Assembly: GCA_018332375.1 (NCBI GenBank)
Contig: BOPV01000001.1
Span: 2,418,001 to 2,482,000, forward strand
Source: Roseiterribacter gracilis
Lineage (GTDB): Bacteria; Pseudomonadota; Alphaproteobacteria; BOG-932; Roseiterribacteraceae
DNA length: 64,000 nucleotides
Reading direction: 5' to 3'
The translations under genes and the position numbers were made by a program. Within the stretch, counting starts at the first letter, position 1, and each line of letters begins with the position of its first letter. Positions 1 through 9,074 of this stretch are shown here, one piece after another. The notes under the pieces were generated by a model. It was given only the letters and a program-made list of their open reading frames with translations. It ran no database searches and had not been told where the DNA came from.

Positions 1-215
1 CGGCGCGCCTCGAGTTCGCGCAGATAGATCAGCCGCTCGGACAGATTACGCAGCTGCGTGTCGTCGAGGCCGCCGGTCACTTCCTTGCGATAGCGCGCGA
101 TAAACGGAACCGTTGCGCCTTCATCGAGCAGCGCGACGGCGGTGACCACCTGCTGCGGCGTCGCGCCGATTTCCGATGCAATGATCGACGGAATGGTCCG
201 GGAGATGCCGCTCAT
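1..215 (-). CDS. tex: Tex-family RNA-binding transcription accessory protein (5' end only)
   Basis: Only the first 71 codons are in the window; the gene runs off the left edge. The start is the ATG at 213-215. The peptide begins [17 protein letters not shown] and continues through [20 protein letters not shown] and [14 protein letters not shown], then [14 protein letters not shown]. This is the conserved N-terminal helical block of Tex proteins, which bind RNA through a C-terminal S1 domain and act as transcription accessory factors. The S1, YqgF-like and HhH domains lie outside the window, so completeness cannot be judged. Family assignment is secure from the N-terminal signature. Confidence 0.85.
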   Translation of the reverse strand, partial: MSGISRTIPSIIASEIGATPQQVVTAVALLDEGATVPFIARYRKEVTGGLDDTQLRNLSERLIYLRELEAR

Positions 216-333
216 ACGCTACTCGACGTGAATTGGGGCGCGGACTTTATTGGCGCCGGGGCCGGATCGCAACCTGCGACCGGCGCGTCGCGGCATGATC
301 CTGCTCAGTGCGCAAAACTGCGTTGCGGGAGCC

Positions 334-1014
334 CGGGCACATCGGCTTGGATTGGGTCTGACGGCGCTGATGGCCAGTTTCATGTCCGGCATGGCCGGCA
401 ACGTCACGGCGTTCAACACCGTCTGGACCTACGATCTGTACCAGTCCTACATCAAGCGGGATGCGCCCGACGGCCATTACCTGACAATGGGGCGCATCGC
501 CACCGTGGGCGGCATTATTCTGTCGGTCGGAGCTGCGTATTTCGCGGCGCATTTCAACAATATCATGGACCTGCTGCAGCTGGTCTTTGCGTTCGTGAAT
601 GCGCCGCTCTTCGCAACGTTTCTTCTCGGCATGTTCTGGAAGCGCACGACGGGACATGGCGCCTTCGCAGGTCTTTTATGCGGCACGCTTGCGGCGGCGT
701 TGCACCACGCGCTGAGTCTTCCGCGCGGCATGACGGCCGGTCTCGCAGGCGGCTGGATCGATGTCGTGCACATCTATCCAAGCGAGATGGCACAGAATTT
801 CTGGACTGCGATTTTCGCCTGGACCGCCGCCATGCTCGTGACGATCGCACTGAGCCTGGTCACGCGCCCGCGCGCGGAGAAGGATCTGGTGGGTCTTGTC
901 TATTCCTTGACGCCGCGCGAAGTGACCACGGCGAAGGCTTGGTATGCACGCCCGGTGCATCTGGGGCTCGCCGTTCTTGCGGCTGCGATTGCGCTCAACT
1001 TGGTTTTCGGCTGA
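334..1014 (+). pseudogene. 3' remnant of a sodium:solute symporter (SSS family)
   Basis: The readable frame encodes only the C-terminal part of an SSS transporter. Recognisable sequence begins near 352 with LGLGLTALMASFMSGMAGN, followed by TAFNTVWTYDLYQSYI, then hydrophobic spans that match the last transmembrane helices. A full SSS protein has about 500-600 residues and 13-14 helices; only about 220 residues of homologous sequence are left. The sequence between the tex start and 334 does not read as transporter in any frame, and I see no convincing start codon or ribosome site before the homology. I therefore call it a 5'-deleted remnant. Codon use is still coding-like with no internal stop, so the deletion may be recent. 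An expressed short protein cannot be excluded. Confidence 0.75.
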
Positions 1015-1017
1015 CCG

Positions 1018-1212
1018 ATGCAGATCGATATTCGCACGCCGCTCGGCCTCTTGTTTGTCTGCCTCGGCGTGATCCTCATTTTTGCCGGACTGACGAATGA
1101 GTCCGGCGCCCACCAGCGTCTGGCTGGACTCGACCTCAATCTCTGTTGGGGCGGAGTCATGCTGGTTTTCGGCGCGCTTGCACTCGCGCTGCGTTCCCGG
1201 AGCAAGGCGTAA
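1018..1212 (+). CDS. Small two-helix membrane protein, partner of the symporter remnant
   Basis: This 64-residue protein starts at the ATG three bases after the symporter stop. It has two hydrophobic spans, about residues 8-27 (beginning TPLGLLFVCLGVILIFAG) and 44-60 (CWGGVMLVFGALALALR), joined by a short polar loop. Small proteins of this shape commonly follow SSS symporter genes, so I infer it was the co-transcribed partner of the deleted transporter. It is intact, with ends and composition as expected for a real gene. No function is known to me. With its partner truncated it may be on the way to loss. Confidence 0.55.
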   Translation: MQIDIRTPLGLLFVCLGVILIFAGLTNESGAHQRLAGLDLNLCWGGVMLVFGALALALRSRSKA

Positions 1213-1231
1213 CGCTGCGATATTCGACGCG

Positions 1232-1307
1232 TGGCGTCCCCAAGGGGATTTGAACCCCTGTTCTCGCCGTGAGAGGGCGATGTCCTGGGCCACTAGACGA
1301 TGGGGAC
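1232..1307 (-). tRNA. tRNA-Glu (anticodon CTC)
   Basis: On the minus strand, 76 bases fold into a canonical cloverleaf. The acceptor stem pairs GTCCCC with GGGGAC, the T arm contains GGTTCAAATCC, and the anticodon stem TCGCC/GGCGA encloses the loop CTCTCAC with anticodon CTC. The 3' CCA is encoded. The sequence closely follows bacterial tRNA-Glu. It sits between the symporter partner gene and the divergently oriented rluD. Confidence 0.96.
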
Positions 1308-1404
1308 GTGGGCCAAGCGAGCCCGGTCGTATAGCCGAAACCACCGCCGCCCTGCAATTGCCGCCATGGCGCCGGCTACGCCCGGCGCTTAGTCTCCGCG
1401 CGCC

Positions 1405-2403
1405 ATGGAAGATGTTTTTGACGACGATCTCGACGACCTGCCCGCCGACGAAGTACCGGCGACGGCCGGTAGCGGCGAGGTGCGCGTCGTCACGATCGAC
1501 GCGTCGCTGGCAGGCCAGCGGTTGGACAAGGCGCTGGCCGCGTCGCTGGCGGATTTTTCGCGTGCGCGGTTGCAGGCGCTGATCACTGCAGGCGCCGTTA
1601 GCGTCGACGGAACTGCGTGGACCGATGGCAACGCGAAAGTGCGCGACGGGCTTGTCGTCACGATCGACGTGCCCGCAGCGATCTCCGCCATACCGCTGCC
1701 GCAGAAGATCCCGCTCAACATCACCTATGAAGACGAATATCTGCTGGTGATCGACAAGCAGGCGGGATTGGTCGTGCATCCCGGCGCCGGCAACGAGGAT
1801 GGGACGTTAGTGAACGCTCTCCTCGCCTATTGCGGCGAACAATTGTCGGGCATCGGCGGCGTGCGCCGTCCCGGCATCGTGCATCGGCTCGACAAAGACA
1901 CGAGCGGTTTGATGGTGGCGGCGAAGACCGACGCGGCGCATCGCGGCCTGTCGGCGCAACTTGCCGACCGGACGCTGTCGCGTACCTACAACGCGGTCGT
2001 GTGGGGAACGCCGGCGCCGCGTGCGGGACGGATCGACGCACCGATCGGACGCAGCCCCAGCAATCGCCGCAAAATGGCGGTGGTTCGGCATGGCGGGCGC
2101 GAGGCGGTCACGCTTTATTCCACAATCGCGCAAGTCGGCGCCAAAGCGTCTCTGGTAGAATGCAAACTGATGACCGGACGGACGCACCAAATTCGCGTGC
2201 ATATGGCCCAGCAAGGCCATCCGCTCGTGGGCGACCCGCTCTATGGGCGGACGCGCAACGAAAACTCCGCTTTGGCACGGTTTCCGCGCCAGGCCTTGCA
2301 CGCGACCGCGATTGCGTTCGTGCACCCGATCGACGGACGAGAAATGTCCTTTACCAGTGACGTGCCGGACGATCTCCGCGCGCTGCTCGACGCACCCGAC
2401 TGA
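1405..2403 (+). CDS. rluD: RluA-family pseudouridine synthase (RluD type)
   Basis: This 332-residue enzyme isomerises specific uridines of 23S rRNA to pseudouridine; RluD acts on helix 69. Residues 31-90 form the S4 RNA-binding domain (LAGQRLDKALAASLADFSRA). The synthase domain follows, with the diagnostic motif HRLDKDTSGL at 160-169; Asp163 is the expected catalytic aspartate. The C-terminal part has GRTHQIRVHMAQQGHPLVGD, typical of the RluA/RluD group. The start is ATG 1405 after an acidic N-terminal extension. It is followed after 53 bases by rpoH, an order common in alphaproteobacteria. RluD rather than RluC is inferred from length and context. Confidence 0.9.
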   Translation: MEDVFDDDLDDLPADEVPATAGSGEVRVVTIDASLAGQRLDKALAASLADFSRARLQALITAGAVSVDGTAWTDGNAKVRDGLVVTIDVPAAISAIPLPQKIPLNITYEDEYLLVIDKQAGLVVHPGAGNEDGTLVNALLAYCGEQLSGIGGVRRPGIVHRLDKDTSGLMVAAKTDAAHRGLSAQLADRTLSRTYNAVVWGTPAPRAGRIDAPIGRSPSNRRKMAVVRHGGREAVTLYSTIAQVGAKASLVECKLMTGRTHQIRVHMAQQGHPLVGDPLYGRTRNENSALARFPRQALHATAIAFVHPIDGREMSFTSDVPDDLRALLDAPD

Positions 2404-2456
2404 TTTGGAACAAAGCGGCGTGACAAACGCTGCGCCTCAAACGAACAGACGACACC

Positions 2457-3341
2457 ATGGCCACAACCACCCTCCCCGTCATTTCGAGTGAGAGCAATCT
2501 CGCCCGCTACTTGCAGGACATCCGCAAGTTTCCGCTGCTGACGCCCGAAGAAGAATTCATGCTGGGCAAAAGCTGGAAGGAACACGGCGACACGCAGGCA
2601 GCGCATCGTCTTGTGACGTCGCATCTGCGCCTGGTGGCGAAGATTGCGATGGGCTATCGCGGCTATGGCCTGCCGCTGACCGACCTGATCAGCGAAGGCA
2701 ATGTCGGCATGATGCAGGCGGTAAAGCGGTTCGATCCCGACAAGGGATTCCGCTTGGCCACCTACGCGATGTGGTGGATCCGCGCGTCGATCCAGGAATA
2801 CATCCTGCACAGCTGGTCGCTGGTGAAGATGGGCACCACCGCTGCGCAGAAGAAATTGTTCTTCAATCTGCGCCGCCTCAAAGGCCAGATGAAAGCCATC
2901 GAAGAAGGCGACCTCTCGCCGGAAGCGGTGACCAAGATCGCCACCACGCTCGACGTGCCCGAAGCCGACGTCGTGTCGATGAACCGTCGCCTGGCCGGCC
3001 CGGACAGCTCGCTCAACGCACCGTTGCGCGCCGACATTGAAGGCGCCGAATGGCAGGACTGGCTGGTCGACGAAACGCAAAGCCAGGAAGCGTCGCTGGG
3101 CGAACGCCAGGAGCTGAATCAGCGCCAGTCGCTGTTGGCCGAAGGCATGAAGTCGCTGAATGAACGCGAACGCCGCATTCTGCATGCGCGCCGTCTGCAG
3201 GACGAGCCGATGACGCTCGAAGACCTGTCGAAGGAATACAACATCAGCCGCGAACGCGTGCGCCAGATCGAAGTGCGCGCATTCGAAAAGCTGCAGAAAG
3301 CGATGAAGAAAGAAGCCGAAGTGAAGAAGCTGACGTTCTGA
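2457..3341 (+). CDS. rpoH: Heat-shock sigma factor sigma-32
   Basis: The 294-residue product is an alternative sigma-70-family factor that directs RNA polymerase to heat-shock promoters. Region 2 (about residues 50-120) contains DLISEGNVGMMQAVKRFDPD and ATYAMWWIRASIQEYIL. The RpoH box, QKKLFFNLR, is at 131-139 and separates RpoH from the housekeeping factor. Region 4.2 near the C-terminus (TLEDLSKEYNISRERVRQIE) is the -35-binding helix-turn-helix. No region 1.1 is present. Many alphaproteobacteria carry two RpoH paralogues; I cannot tell which this is. Hairpins immediately after the stop suggest it ends its own transcript. Confidence 0.95.
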   Translation: MATTTLPVISSESNLARYLQDIRKFPLLTPEEEFMLGKSWKEHGDTQAAHRLVTSHLRLVAKIAMGYRGYGLPLTDLISEGNVGMMQAVKRFDPDKGFRLATYAMWWIRASIQEYILHSWSLVKMGTTAAQKKLFFNLRRLKGQMKAIEEGDLSPEAVTKIATTLDVPEADVVSMNRRLAGPDSSLNAPLRADIEGAEWQDWLVDETQSQEASLGERQELNQRQSLLAEGMKSLNERERRILHARRLQDEPMTLEDLSKEYNISRERVRQIEVRAFEKLQKAMKKEAEVKKLTF

Positions 3342-3348
3342 GCTTCTA

Positions 3349-3416
3349 GGCGCGCAATGCGCGCCTCCCGGCTTTCAGTTCGTGAATTGAAAACCGGGAG
3401 AACTGCTTCGCAGTTC
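3349..3416. terminator. Three tandem hairpins between convergent genes
   Basis: Three hairpins fill the space between the rpoH stop and the stop of the convergent membrane-protein gene. The first is GGCGCGC-AAT-GCGCGCC at 3349-3365. The second is TCCCGG...CCGGGA at 3366-3399 with an inner TTTCA/TGAAA pair. The third is GAACTG-CTTCG-CAGTTC at 3400-3416. Runs of T are short on either strand, so efficiency is uncertain, but position and stem strength fit a bidirectional transcription end. Confidence 0.6.
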
Positions 3417-3420
3417 TAAA

Positions 3421-3972
3421 TTACGTCCGCGCTTTCGGACCGCCGGCGATCGTGCCAGCCGAAAGGTCGTTGACCTTCATCGCATTGGCCGCGTGGGCTT
3501 GCTGGATCGCGTTGTAGCCGACTTCGTCACCCCACGCTTCGCGCAGTACGTCCTGGCGGCGTTCGAGATCGCGGATGCGCACGCCGTGCTGCATCACCAT
3601 GCCGTGCGCGACGGCGGGCGGCACGATGTAGTCCATCATCCAGCCAGCTGCAGCCGCGCCATACATGGCGAGCCAAGTGTTCGACTTGGCCAGGATCAGC
3701 ATCGCGTGCTGCATGCTGAACCCGTCCTGGAACAGCTGAATGACCCACGGAACCACGCCACACGCATTGAGCGCGCCGACGGTGAGCGCCGTCGATTTCT
3801 GCGGGCTACGATCGACGTAGAAAGCGACCGCGGTCGGCAACATGCCGACGCCGACGATGATCGTGACCGGAAACATCACGCCCGCAACAACGAGCGTGAA
3901 GAACATCGCAACGCGCGTGCTCCATTTCGCGTCGCTTTTGCGAACCGGCCGAGCTTTCGTCGTCGCTGCCAT
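3421..3972 (-). CDS. Hypothetical multi-span membrane protein
   Basis: I do not recognise this 183-residue protein. After a basic N-terminus (residues 1-18) come hydrophobic segments near 20-50 (AMFFTLVVAGVMFPVTIIVG and GMLPTAVAFYV), about 62-80 (TVGALNACGVVPWVIQLF) and 97-122 (LAMYGAAAAGWMMDYIVPPA). A soluble C-terminus follows with a charged helix (IRDLERRQDVLREAWGDEVG). I estimate three or four transmembrane helices with the tail in the cytoplasm. It lies 95 bases downstream of the pseudokinase gene on the same strand, so the two may be co-transcribed and act at the same membrane. That link is inference only. Confidence 0.6.
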   Translation of the reverse strand: MAATTKARPVRKSDAKWSTRVAMFFTLVVAGVMFPVTIIVGVGMLPTAVAFYVDRSPQKSTALTVGALNACGVVPWVIQLFQDGFSMQHAMLILAKSNTWLAMYGAAAAGWMMDYIVPPAVAHGMVMQHGVRIRDLERRQDVLREAWGDEVGYNAIQQAHAANAMKVNDLSAGTIAGGPKART

Positions 3973-4067
3973 CGTCCGTCTCCTAGAGCTTTGTCAGGCG
4001 AACCGGGGACCGGTGCGCCGTCGACAACGCGACCAACGCCGAATCTGACATGCAGCCAGACTGCATG

Positions 4068-6215
4068 TCAGAGGCCCGCCATGCCGGTGGCACGAACGAC
4101 AACGATGCCGGCGATCACGATGACTGCGAGCACGGCCGAGATGACCGCAGCAGCTTCGCGACCGGCACCGCGTTCAAGCGTCGACCGGTTGGCGACTTCC
4201 TTCTTCAAGCGGGCAATTTCCGCGGCCAGCAACACGAAGTTGCGGCGCGCTTCCATGAACCCTTCTTCGTCCGAGCGGATTGTCTTTGGATCGTCGACCA
4301 GCGCCTGCAATTCGGCGAGATCGCCTTTGCGGGCCGCCTGCTGCGCTTCTTCGGTGAGGCGCTTGCGCAGGTTGCGATTGTGGAAACGTTCGATCACCGG
4401 AAGCATCAGGTCGCAGAACCAGCCGGCCAGGTTCGGCAGCTGTGGCGGACCGAAGCGTCGTTGGATCGACGTCAGAATGTTCAAGGTCGCAAGCACCTTG
4501 CCGCTGTCACCGTCTTTGCCGGTGCCAAGCGCGTTGAGCATGATTTCAGCAACGCGTCGGTCGCGTCCGGCGATGAATGCAGCGCAATGGCGATCGATCG
4601 GCGCCGATGGACGTTGTTCGCCCTTCATCGCCACGACTTCGAAGGCGCGGATCAGCTCGTAGGACGAGGTGACGTAGAATTCCTGCAGCATGTCCGACGC
4701 GCATGGCATCGAACCGACCATCTCGTACAGAACACGCTCGGGTCCGTAACCGTAGGCGCTGCGTTCGAGATAGGTTTTGTACTGGTCGAACTGCTTGATG
4801 TAGCCGGTATGTTCCGGCTTCGCGTCGGTCTGGCAGTTGATCCAGAACAACGGCAACTGGCCGGTAATGACTTCGCAGATTTCCTGCGGGCCCTGGCCTT
4901 CGCCAACCGCATAGGCAAGCGCATCGCCGATGCCGAGCGGCATCATTGCGTTGCCCTTGTAGCGAATCGGTGCAGCAGGATCGAGCGCCATCGAAACGCG
5001 CGCGACGAGACGATCTTCGAACGAACCACCGCGACCCGACGACGACGCCGTCGTCACCGCTTCGGCAACGCGGTTGGCCATGCCGTTGTCACCCAAGGTG
5101 CGACGCAGCCAGCGATCGAGCTCGCCGTTGTCGATCACTTTGACCGCTTCAACGACGTTGTCGCGCATCGCCATCGCGACCGAACGCGGACGCCACAATT
5201 CCTGTCCACCCAGCGCAAAAGCGCGCTGCGCGCGACGCGCGATCTGCGGCTGCTTCGGCGACAGGCGGCGGCCGCCCAGCCACTGGCGGATGTCGTCGAT
5301 CGTCCAGCGCTGCCGCGGATCGTCGTACAACATGCCGCGCAGCGGCTCGATCAAGCCCGACGAAATGCGCGTATTGCCAATGATGGCAGGATAGGAACCG
5401 CGATCGATCTTCTGTTCGATGAACTGCTCGTCGGTCATGCCCTGCGACGGGTCGTGACCCAGCGCCAGCACCGCGAGCGTGGCACCCAGCGCATAAATGT
5501 CGTCGGCGATCGTACCGGGACCACGTCCCGACGGCATCGCCATCGCGCGTTCGATCGGTTCGATGATCGTCGGCTGCCCGAAGGACGGCGGCGCCGATAC
5601 GCATTGCCCCAGGATCGCGGTCGCGCTGCCGCCGGGGTTGTAATAGAGATTCGTCGGACGGATCGCGCCGTGGAAGATGCCGCGATTGTAGAGATCGCCA
5701 AGAACGTTGATGCACGGATCGAGGATCGCGCGCACCGCTTCGTCTTCGCCCATCGGCGCGCGATGCTCTTTCATCGAGCTCATCAAACGCGGCGCGTGCG
5801 GACGTTCGAACACGCACAGCAGACGCTGGCGCCGTTCGAGCGGCCAATTCACCACGCCCCAATCGACGAGCTGCAGCAGACCAGGATTTTCGACTGTGCG
5901 CAGACCGGAGAGAATTTCCGAACGCGCAACCGGGCGCGTGCCGGTCACGATCGCAAACGCATGCGGCTGTGATTGGCCGATGCGGCGCGCGAGATAGGTC
6001 TGCTGCTGGGTCGCGTCGGTCATCACCGCCGACGCGTTGGTCAGAACTTCGTAGCGATCACCGATCTGCACCAGGCCATCGACGCCACGCGCAATGGCCT
6101 GCTCGACAGCAGCCTCTTCGTCAGGCGCGCCTTCCATTGAAGGAGGCGGCGTCATCTCAGGCGGCGGCGGCGGCGCATTGTTCTCGGCCGTTACCGCAGT
6201 GGCAGCGTCGGTCAT
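4068..6215 (-). CDS. Tail-anchored pseudokinase-like protein of unknown function
   Basis: The 715-residue protein has a protein-kinase-like N-terminal half and a long helical C-terminal half ending in one hydrophobic helix (about 689-710, ISAVLAVIVIAGIVVV), so it should be tail-anchored in the inner membrane. The kinase fold is suggested by HGAIRPTN (182-189) where active kinases have HRDxxxxN, and ADDIYALGATLAVLALG (237 on) where they have SDIYSLG. The catalytic Asp is replaced, no DFG motif is visible (the region reads ILGQC), and I cannot find a VAIK-type lysine, so it is probably inactive. Residues 12-33 are rich in proline. I chose ATG 6213-6215; an ATG ten codons upstream (6243-6245) is also possible. 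No known partner is adjacent except the membrane gene downstream. Confidence 0.65.
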   Translation of the reverse strand: MTDAATAVTAENNAPPPPPEMTPPPSMEGAPDEEAAVEQAIARGVDGLVQIGDRYEVLTNASAVMTDATQQQTYLARRIGQSQPHAFAIVTGTRPVARSEILSGLRTVENPGLLQLVDWGVVNWPLERRQRLLCVFERPHAPRLMSSMKEHRAPMGEDEAVRAILDPCINVLGDLYNRGIFHGAIRPTNLYYNPGGSATAILGQCVSAPPSFGQPTIIEPIERAMAMPSGRGPGTIADDIYALGATLAVLALGHDPSQGMTDEQFIEQKIDRGSYPAIIGNTRISSGLIEPLRGMLYDDPRQRWTIDDIRQWLGGRRLSPKQPQIARRAQRAFALGGQELWRPRSVAMAMRDNVVEAVKVIDNGELDRWLRRTLGDNGMANRVAEAVTTASSSGRGGSFEDRLVARVSMALDPAAPIRYKGNAMMPLGIGDALAYAVGEGQGPQEICEVITGQLPLFWINCQTDAKPEHTGYIKQFDQYKTYLERSAYGYGPERVLYEMVGSMPCASDMLQEFYVTSSYELIRAFEVVAMKGEQRPSAPIDRHCAAFIAGRDRRVAEIMLNALGTGKDGDSGKVLATLNILTSIQRRFGPPQLPNLAGWFCDLMLPVIERFHNRNLRKRLTEEAQQAARKGDLAELQALVDDPKTIRSDEEGFMEARRNFVLLAAEIARLKKEVANRSTLERGAGREAAAVISAVLAVIVIAGIVVVRATGMAGL

Positions 6216-6420
6216 TGAAAGCTCGGCTTCTTCGGGCGGCCGCATCCTAGCCGCGCGGGCAGCCTACTTAAAAGCTGTTAACCCTGCGTTTCCAAAGAAC
6301 CGTAAGCCGGACAGCGGTTTTTCTGCCCATTCCGCGACCATCAAGCCGGAAAGCGCGTGAAGCGGGGGTGCGCGTTAACGGAAAAAGCCTCAGCCAGCTT
6401 CGCTGGCTATCTATGTATTG
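6216..6420. other. Intergenic region upstream of the pseudokinase gene
   Basis: This gap holds the presumed promoter of the pseudokinase gene, reading leftward. It contains two TTAA tetramers at 6268-6271 and 6278-6281, six bases apart, and GTTAAC at 6374-6379. CtrA boxes are TTAA-N7-TTAA, so the spacing is one base short and I do not call a site. A small hairpin AGCCAGC-TTC-GCTGGCT lies at 6392-6408. I see no gene. Confidence 0.4.
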
Positions 6421-6469
6421 GCGCGCTTTTTTATCCGCGAACCGGTCCCCACTTCGCGGAAAAGCGCGC
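6421..6469. repeat. Dispersed palindromic repeat A, copy 1 (3' of purA)
   Basis: A 49-base imperfect palindrome with core CCGCGAACCGGT..CCACTTCGCGG, flanked by GCGCGCTTTT and AAAAGCGCGC. Related copies are at 37253-37296 and 41625-41666. It abuts the purA stop codon (6469-6471) and can form a strong stem, so it may serve as the purA transcript end. Similar palindromes are abundant in Rhizobiales genomes. Confidence 0.8.
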
Positions 6470-7764
6470 TAGCGCGCCGCAAACGGGTCGGTGACCAGAA
6501 TCGTGTCGTCGCGTTCGGGGCTGGTCGACAACAAGGCCACCGGCGCCTGAATCAGCTCTTCGATGCGGCGGACATACTTGATCGCGGTGGCAGGAAGCTG
6601 GCGCCACGACCGCGCACCCGCCGTCGAATCAGTCCAGCCTTCGAACGTTTCATAAATCGGCACCACCGCAGCCTGGGCGCGTTCATCCGCAGGAAGCCGA
6701 TCGAGTCGCTTGCCGTCGAGTTCGTAACCGACTGCAACTTTCAGCTCGTCGAACCCGTCCAGCACGTCGAGCTTGGTCAGCGCGATTCCGTCGATGCCGC
6801 CGACGCGAATCGCCTGGCGCACCATGGTGGCATCGAACCACCCACAGCGGCGCTTACGTCCGGTCACGACGCCGAACTCGCGTCCCTTCTCGCCGATTCG
6901 CTCGCCGATCGCGTCGGTCAGCTCGGTCGGAAAGGGCCCGGATCCGACGCGCGTCGTGTAGGCCTTGCAGATTCCCAGCACGTACCCGACCGAACCGGGA
7001 CCGACGCCGGAACCTGCGGCGGCATTGCCCGCCGTCGTGTTGGACGAGGTCACGTACGGATAGGTGCCGTGATCGACATCGAGCATCGCGCCCTGCGCGC
7101 CTTCGAACAGAACGCGCGCACCGTCGCGAATCCGGTCGCCCAGCACCTGCCACGCCGGTCCGGCATAGGGCAGCACTTTGGGCGCGATCTCGCGCAGCTG
7201 CGCCAGCAAGCCGTCGCGGTCGATTTCGTCGGCGCCGAACCCGCGCAGCAGCGCGTTGTGATGAAACAGCAGCTCGTCGACTTTGCGCGCCAACACGCGT
7301 TCGTCCGCGAGATCGCACAGACGAATGGCGCGACGCGCGACCTTGTCTTCGTAGGCTGGACCGATGCCGCGCCCGGTCGTGCCGATCTTGCCTTCGCCGC
7401 GTGCCAGTTCGCGGGCGCGATCGACGGCGCCATGCACCGGCAGGATCAACGCCGCATTGTCGGCGACCAGCAAACGGGCCGGCGTGACATGCAGCCCCTG
7501 TTTTTCGACGCGCTCAATTTCCGCCAGCAGCGCCCAGGGATCGACCACGACGCCGTTGCCGATGATGGAATAGGTCTGTTCGCGCACGATGCCCGACGGC
7601 AGCAGCGAAAGTTTGTAGACCTGCTCGCCGACGACGAGCGTATGGCCGGCATTGTGGCCGCCTTGAAACCGCACCACCACGTCGGCGCGGCTCGACAGCC
7701 AATCGACGATTTTGCCTTTGCCTTCGTCGCCCCATTGGACGCCAACGACTGCAACATTCGCCAT
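6469..7764 (-). CDS. purA: Adenylosuccinate synthetase
   Basis: The 431-residue enzyme joins IMP and aspartate using GTP to form adenylosuccinate, the first step from IMP to AMP. The N-terminal [18 protein letters not shown] motif carries the catalytic Asp and P-loop, GHNAGHTL follows, and [31 protein letters not shown] and [14 protein letters not shown] are all family signatures. Length is standard. The start is ATG 7762-7764, which overlaps the hisZ stop by one base (TAATG), so the two are translationally coupled. A longer in-frame extension upstream lies inside hisZ and is not credible. Confidence 0.97.
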   Translation of the reverse strand: MANVAVVGVQWGDEGKGKIVDWLSSRADVVVRFQGGHNAGHTLVVGEQVYKLSLLPSGIVREQTYSIIGNGVVVDPWALLAEIERVEKQGLHVTPARLLVADNAALILPVHGAVDRARELARGEGKIGTTGRGIGPAYEDKVARRAIRLCDLADERVLARKVDELLFHHNALLRGFGADEIDRDGLLAQLREIAPKVLPYAGPAWQVLGDRIRDGARVLFEGAQGAMLDVDHGTYPYVTSSNTTAGNAAAGSGVGPGSVGYVLGICKAYTTRVGSGPFPTELTDAIGERIGEKGREFGVVTGRKRRCGWFDATMVRQAIRVGGIDGIALTKLDVLDGFDELKVAVGYELDGKRLDRLPADERAQAAVVPIYETFEGWTDSTAGARSWRQLPATAIKYVRRIEELIQAPVALLSTSPERDDTILVTDPFAAR

Positions 7765-8897
7765 TACGCAATCTCCGAAACAGCCGCGTCGATCCAGACA
7801 TGCGTGCAGCCGAGCCGCTTGGCTTCGGCGCGCGCATCGTCGACCGGCCCAAGTGCCGCAACCGTAATCCAACCTTGTTCGCGCAGTTTTGCAGCGTCGC
7901 CGCCGACCGGCACGAACACGCGGAGCGTGCGTGCAGGCGGCGGCAGTGCGCGCAACAGACTGTCGCTGAACAAGGTGACGCCGACCGCCGGTTCGTTCGA
8001 CGCAGCGACGCGATAGCGGCCGCCGCGACCAAGTTCGCCGCGCACGCCACGCGCAAACAAGGTGAAGGACAGGCCGGTCTGAAATTCGAAGCCGCGCCGT
8101 TCGACCGGATCGATCGTCAACGGCACTGCAGGCACGCGGCCACGCAATTGCGCGACCACGGCAAACAGGCGCGCCCGATCGGGCTCGGCCGATGCGGGCA
8201 AGGCCAAGGACGCAAATTGTTTCAGCGCCGAGTCGACCGGGCCTGCCAGATTGACCAAGTCCGCCAGCATCCGGCCGACCTCGTCGCCGCGGGCGGCAAG
8301 CACGCTGGCGTCGCGCCGATCGAGCGCGGTTTCAAGCTCGGCGCGCGCAGCGCCGGTAATGCCGTGCGCTTCGAGCAGCGCCGGCACCAGGGTCGGCAGG
8401 GCTAGATCGACGGTCAGGCCGGTAATGCCGATTCCAAGCGCGGTTTCGGCGGCCAGCGCGATGATCTCGGCGTCGGCGGTGGGCTCCAGGCTGCCGATCA
8501 ATTCGCAGCCGACCTGGCGAAATTGCCGTTCCGGACGCAGCTGGTCGCCGACGACGCGCAGCACCTCGCCTGTATAGGCAAGCCGCAGCGGCCGCGGCGC
8601 ATGGGCCAGGCGCACCGCCGCGATGCGCGCGATCTGCGGCGTCAGGTCGGCACGCACCGCCATGGTACGCTGGGTCACGGGGTCGAGCAGGCGGAAAATC
8701 CGGTCGCGATCAGCCGCGCCCACGCCCGCCAGCAGCCCCGCCTCATATTCGACCAGCGGGGGTTTCACGCGCTCGTAGCCGTGCGCGGTGATGGATGCGA
8801 GGGCGCGTTCGACGATCACGGCTTCGTGACCGGCGTCGGGCGGAAGAAGATCGTGCAGACCCTGCGGCAGCAGGGCCGCGTGCAGTGCGTCTTGCAT
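7764..8897 (-). CDS. hisZ: ATP phosphoribosyltransferase regulatory subunit
   Basis: HisZ is a catalytically inactive relative of histidyl-tRNA synthetase. It pairs with short-form HisG to make the first enzyme of histidine synthesis. The 377-residue product begins [20 protein letters not shown] and contains the class II synthetase-like blocks [32 protein letters not shown] and [13 protein letters not shown]. Near the C-terminus it has [20 protein letters not shown], where true HisRS would have GGRYDGL and class II catalytic residues. It is upstream of purA in the same operon. hisG is not in the window. HisS is excluded by length and the lack of an anticodon-binding domain. Confidence 0.9.
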   Translation of the reverse strand: MQDALHAALLPQGLHDLLPPDAGHEAVIVERALASITAHGYERVKPPLVEYEAGLLAGVGAADRDRIFRLLDPVTQRTMAVRADLTPQIARIAAVRLAHAPRPLRLAYTGEVLRVVGDQLRPERQFRQVGCELIGSLEPTADAEIIALAAETALGIGITGLTVDLALPTLVPALLEAHGITGAARAELETALDRRDASVLAARGDEVGRMLADLVNLAGPVDSALKQFASLALPASAEPDRARLFAVVAQLRGRVPAVPLTIDPVERRGFEFQTGLSFTLFARGVRGELGRGGRYRVAASNEPAVGVTLFSDSLLRALPPPARTLRVFVPVGGDAAKLREQGWITVAALGPVDDARAEAKRLGCTHVWIDAAVSEIA

Positions 8898-9074
8898 GGC
8901 GGGCGCATGGGTAAACCGGATCTCCCGCGCCGTCGATGGCCGGACACCGCAGATCTGGCCCGCAGGTCATGCCCCCGCCGCGCCGGCGGCGGCGGCAGCC
9001 GCAACCCGCGTGGACAGCAGAGTCCGTCCCCGTCTACGGTCGCTCCAAGCAAGCAAGCAGATCAGGGAAGAAAC

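Noticed and set aside
676-1779. Long minus-strand reading frame across the symporter remnant, tRNA-Glu and rluD
   Set aside because: It runs through a tRNA and the opposite strand of rluD; its translation is Arg/Ala-rich with no recognisable domain, typical of high-GC shadow frames.
6268-6281. TTAA-N6-TTAA as a CtrA box
   Set aside because: CtrA sites have seven bases between the halves; the spacing is one short and no other support is visible.
7765-7872. Longer purA start upstream of ATG 7764
   Set aside because: The extension overlaps hisZ in another frame and precedes the universal [18 protein letters not shown] start.
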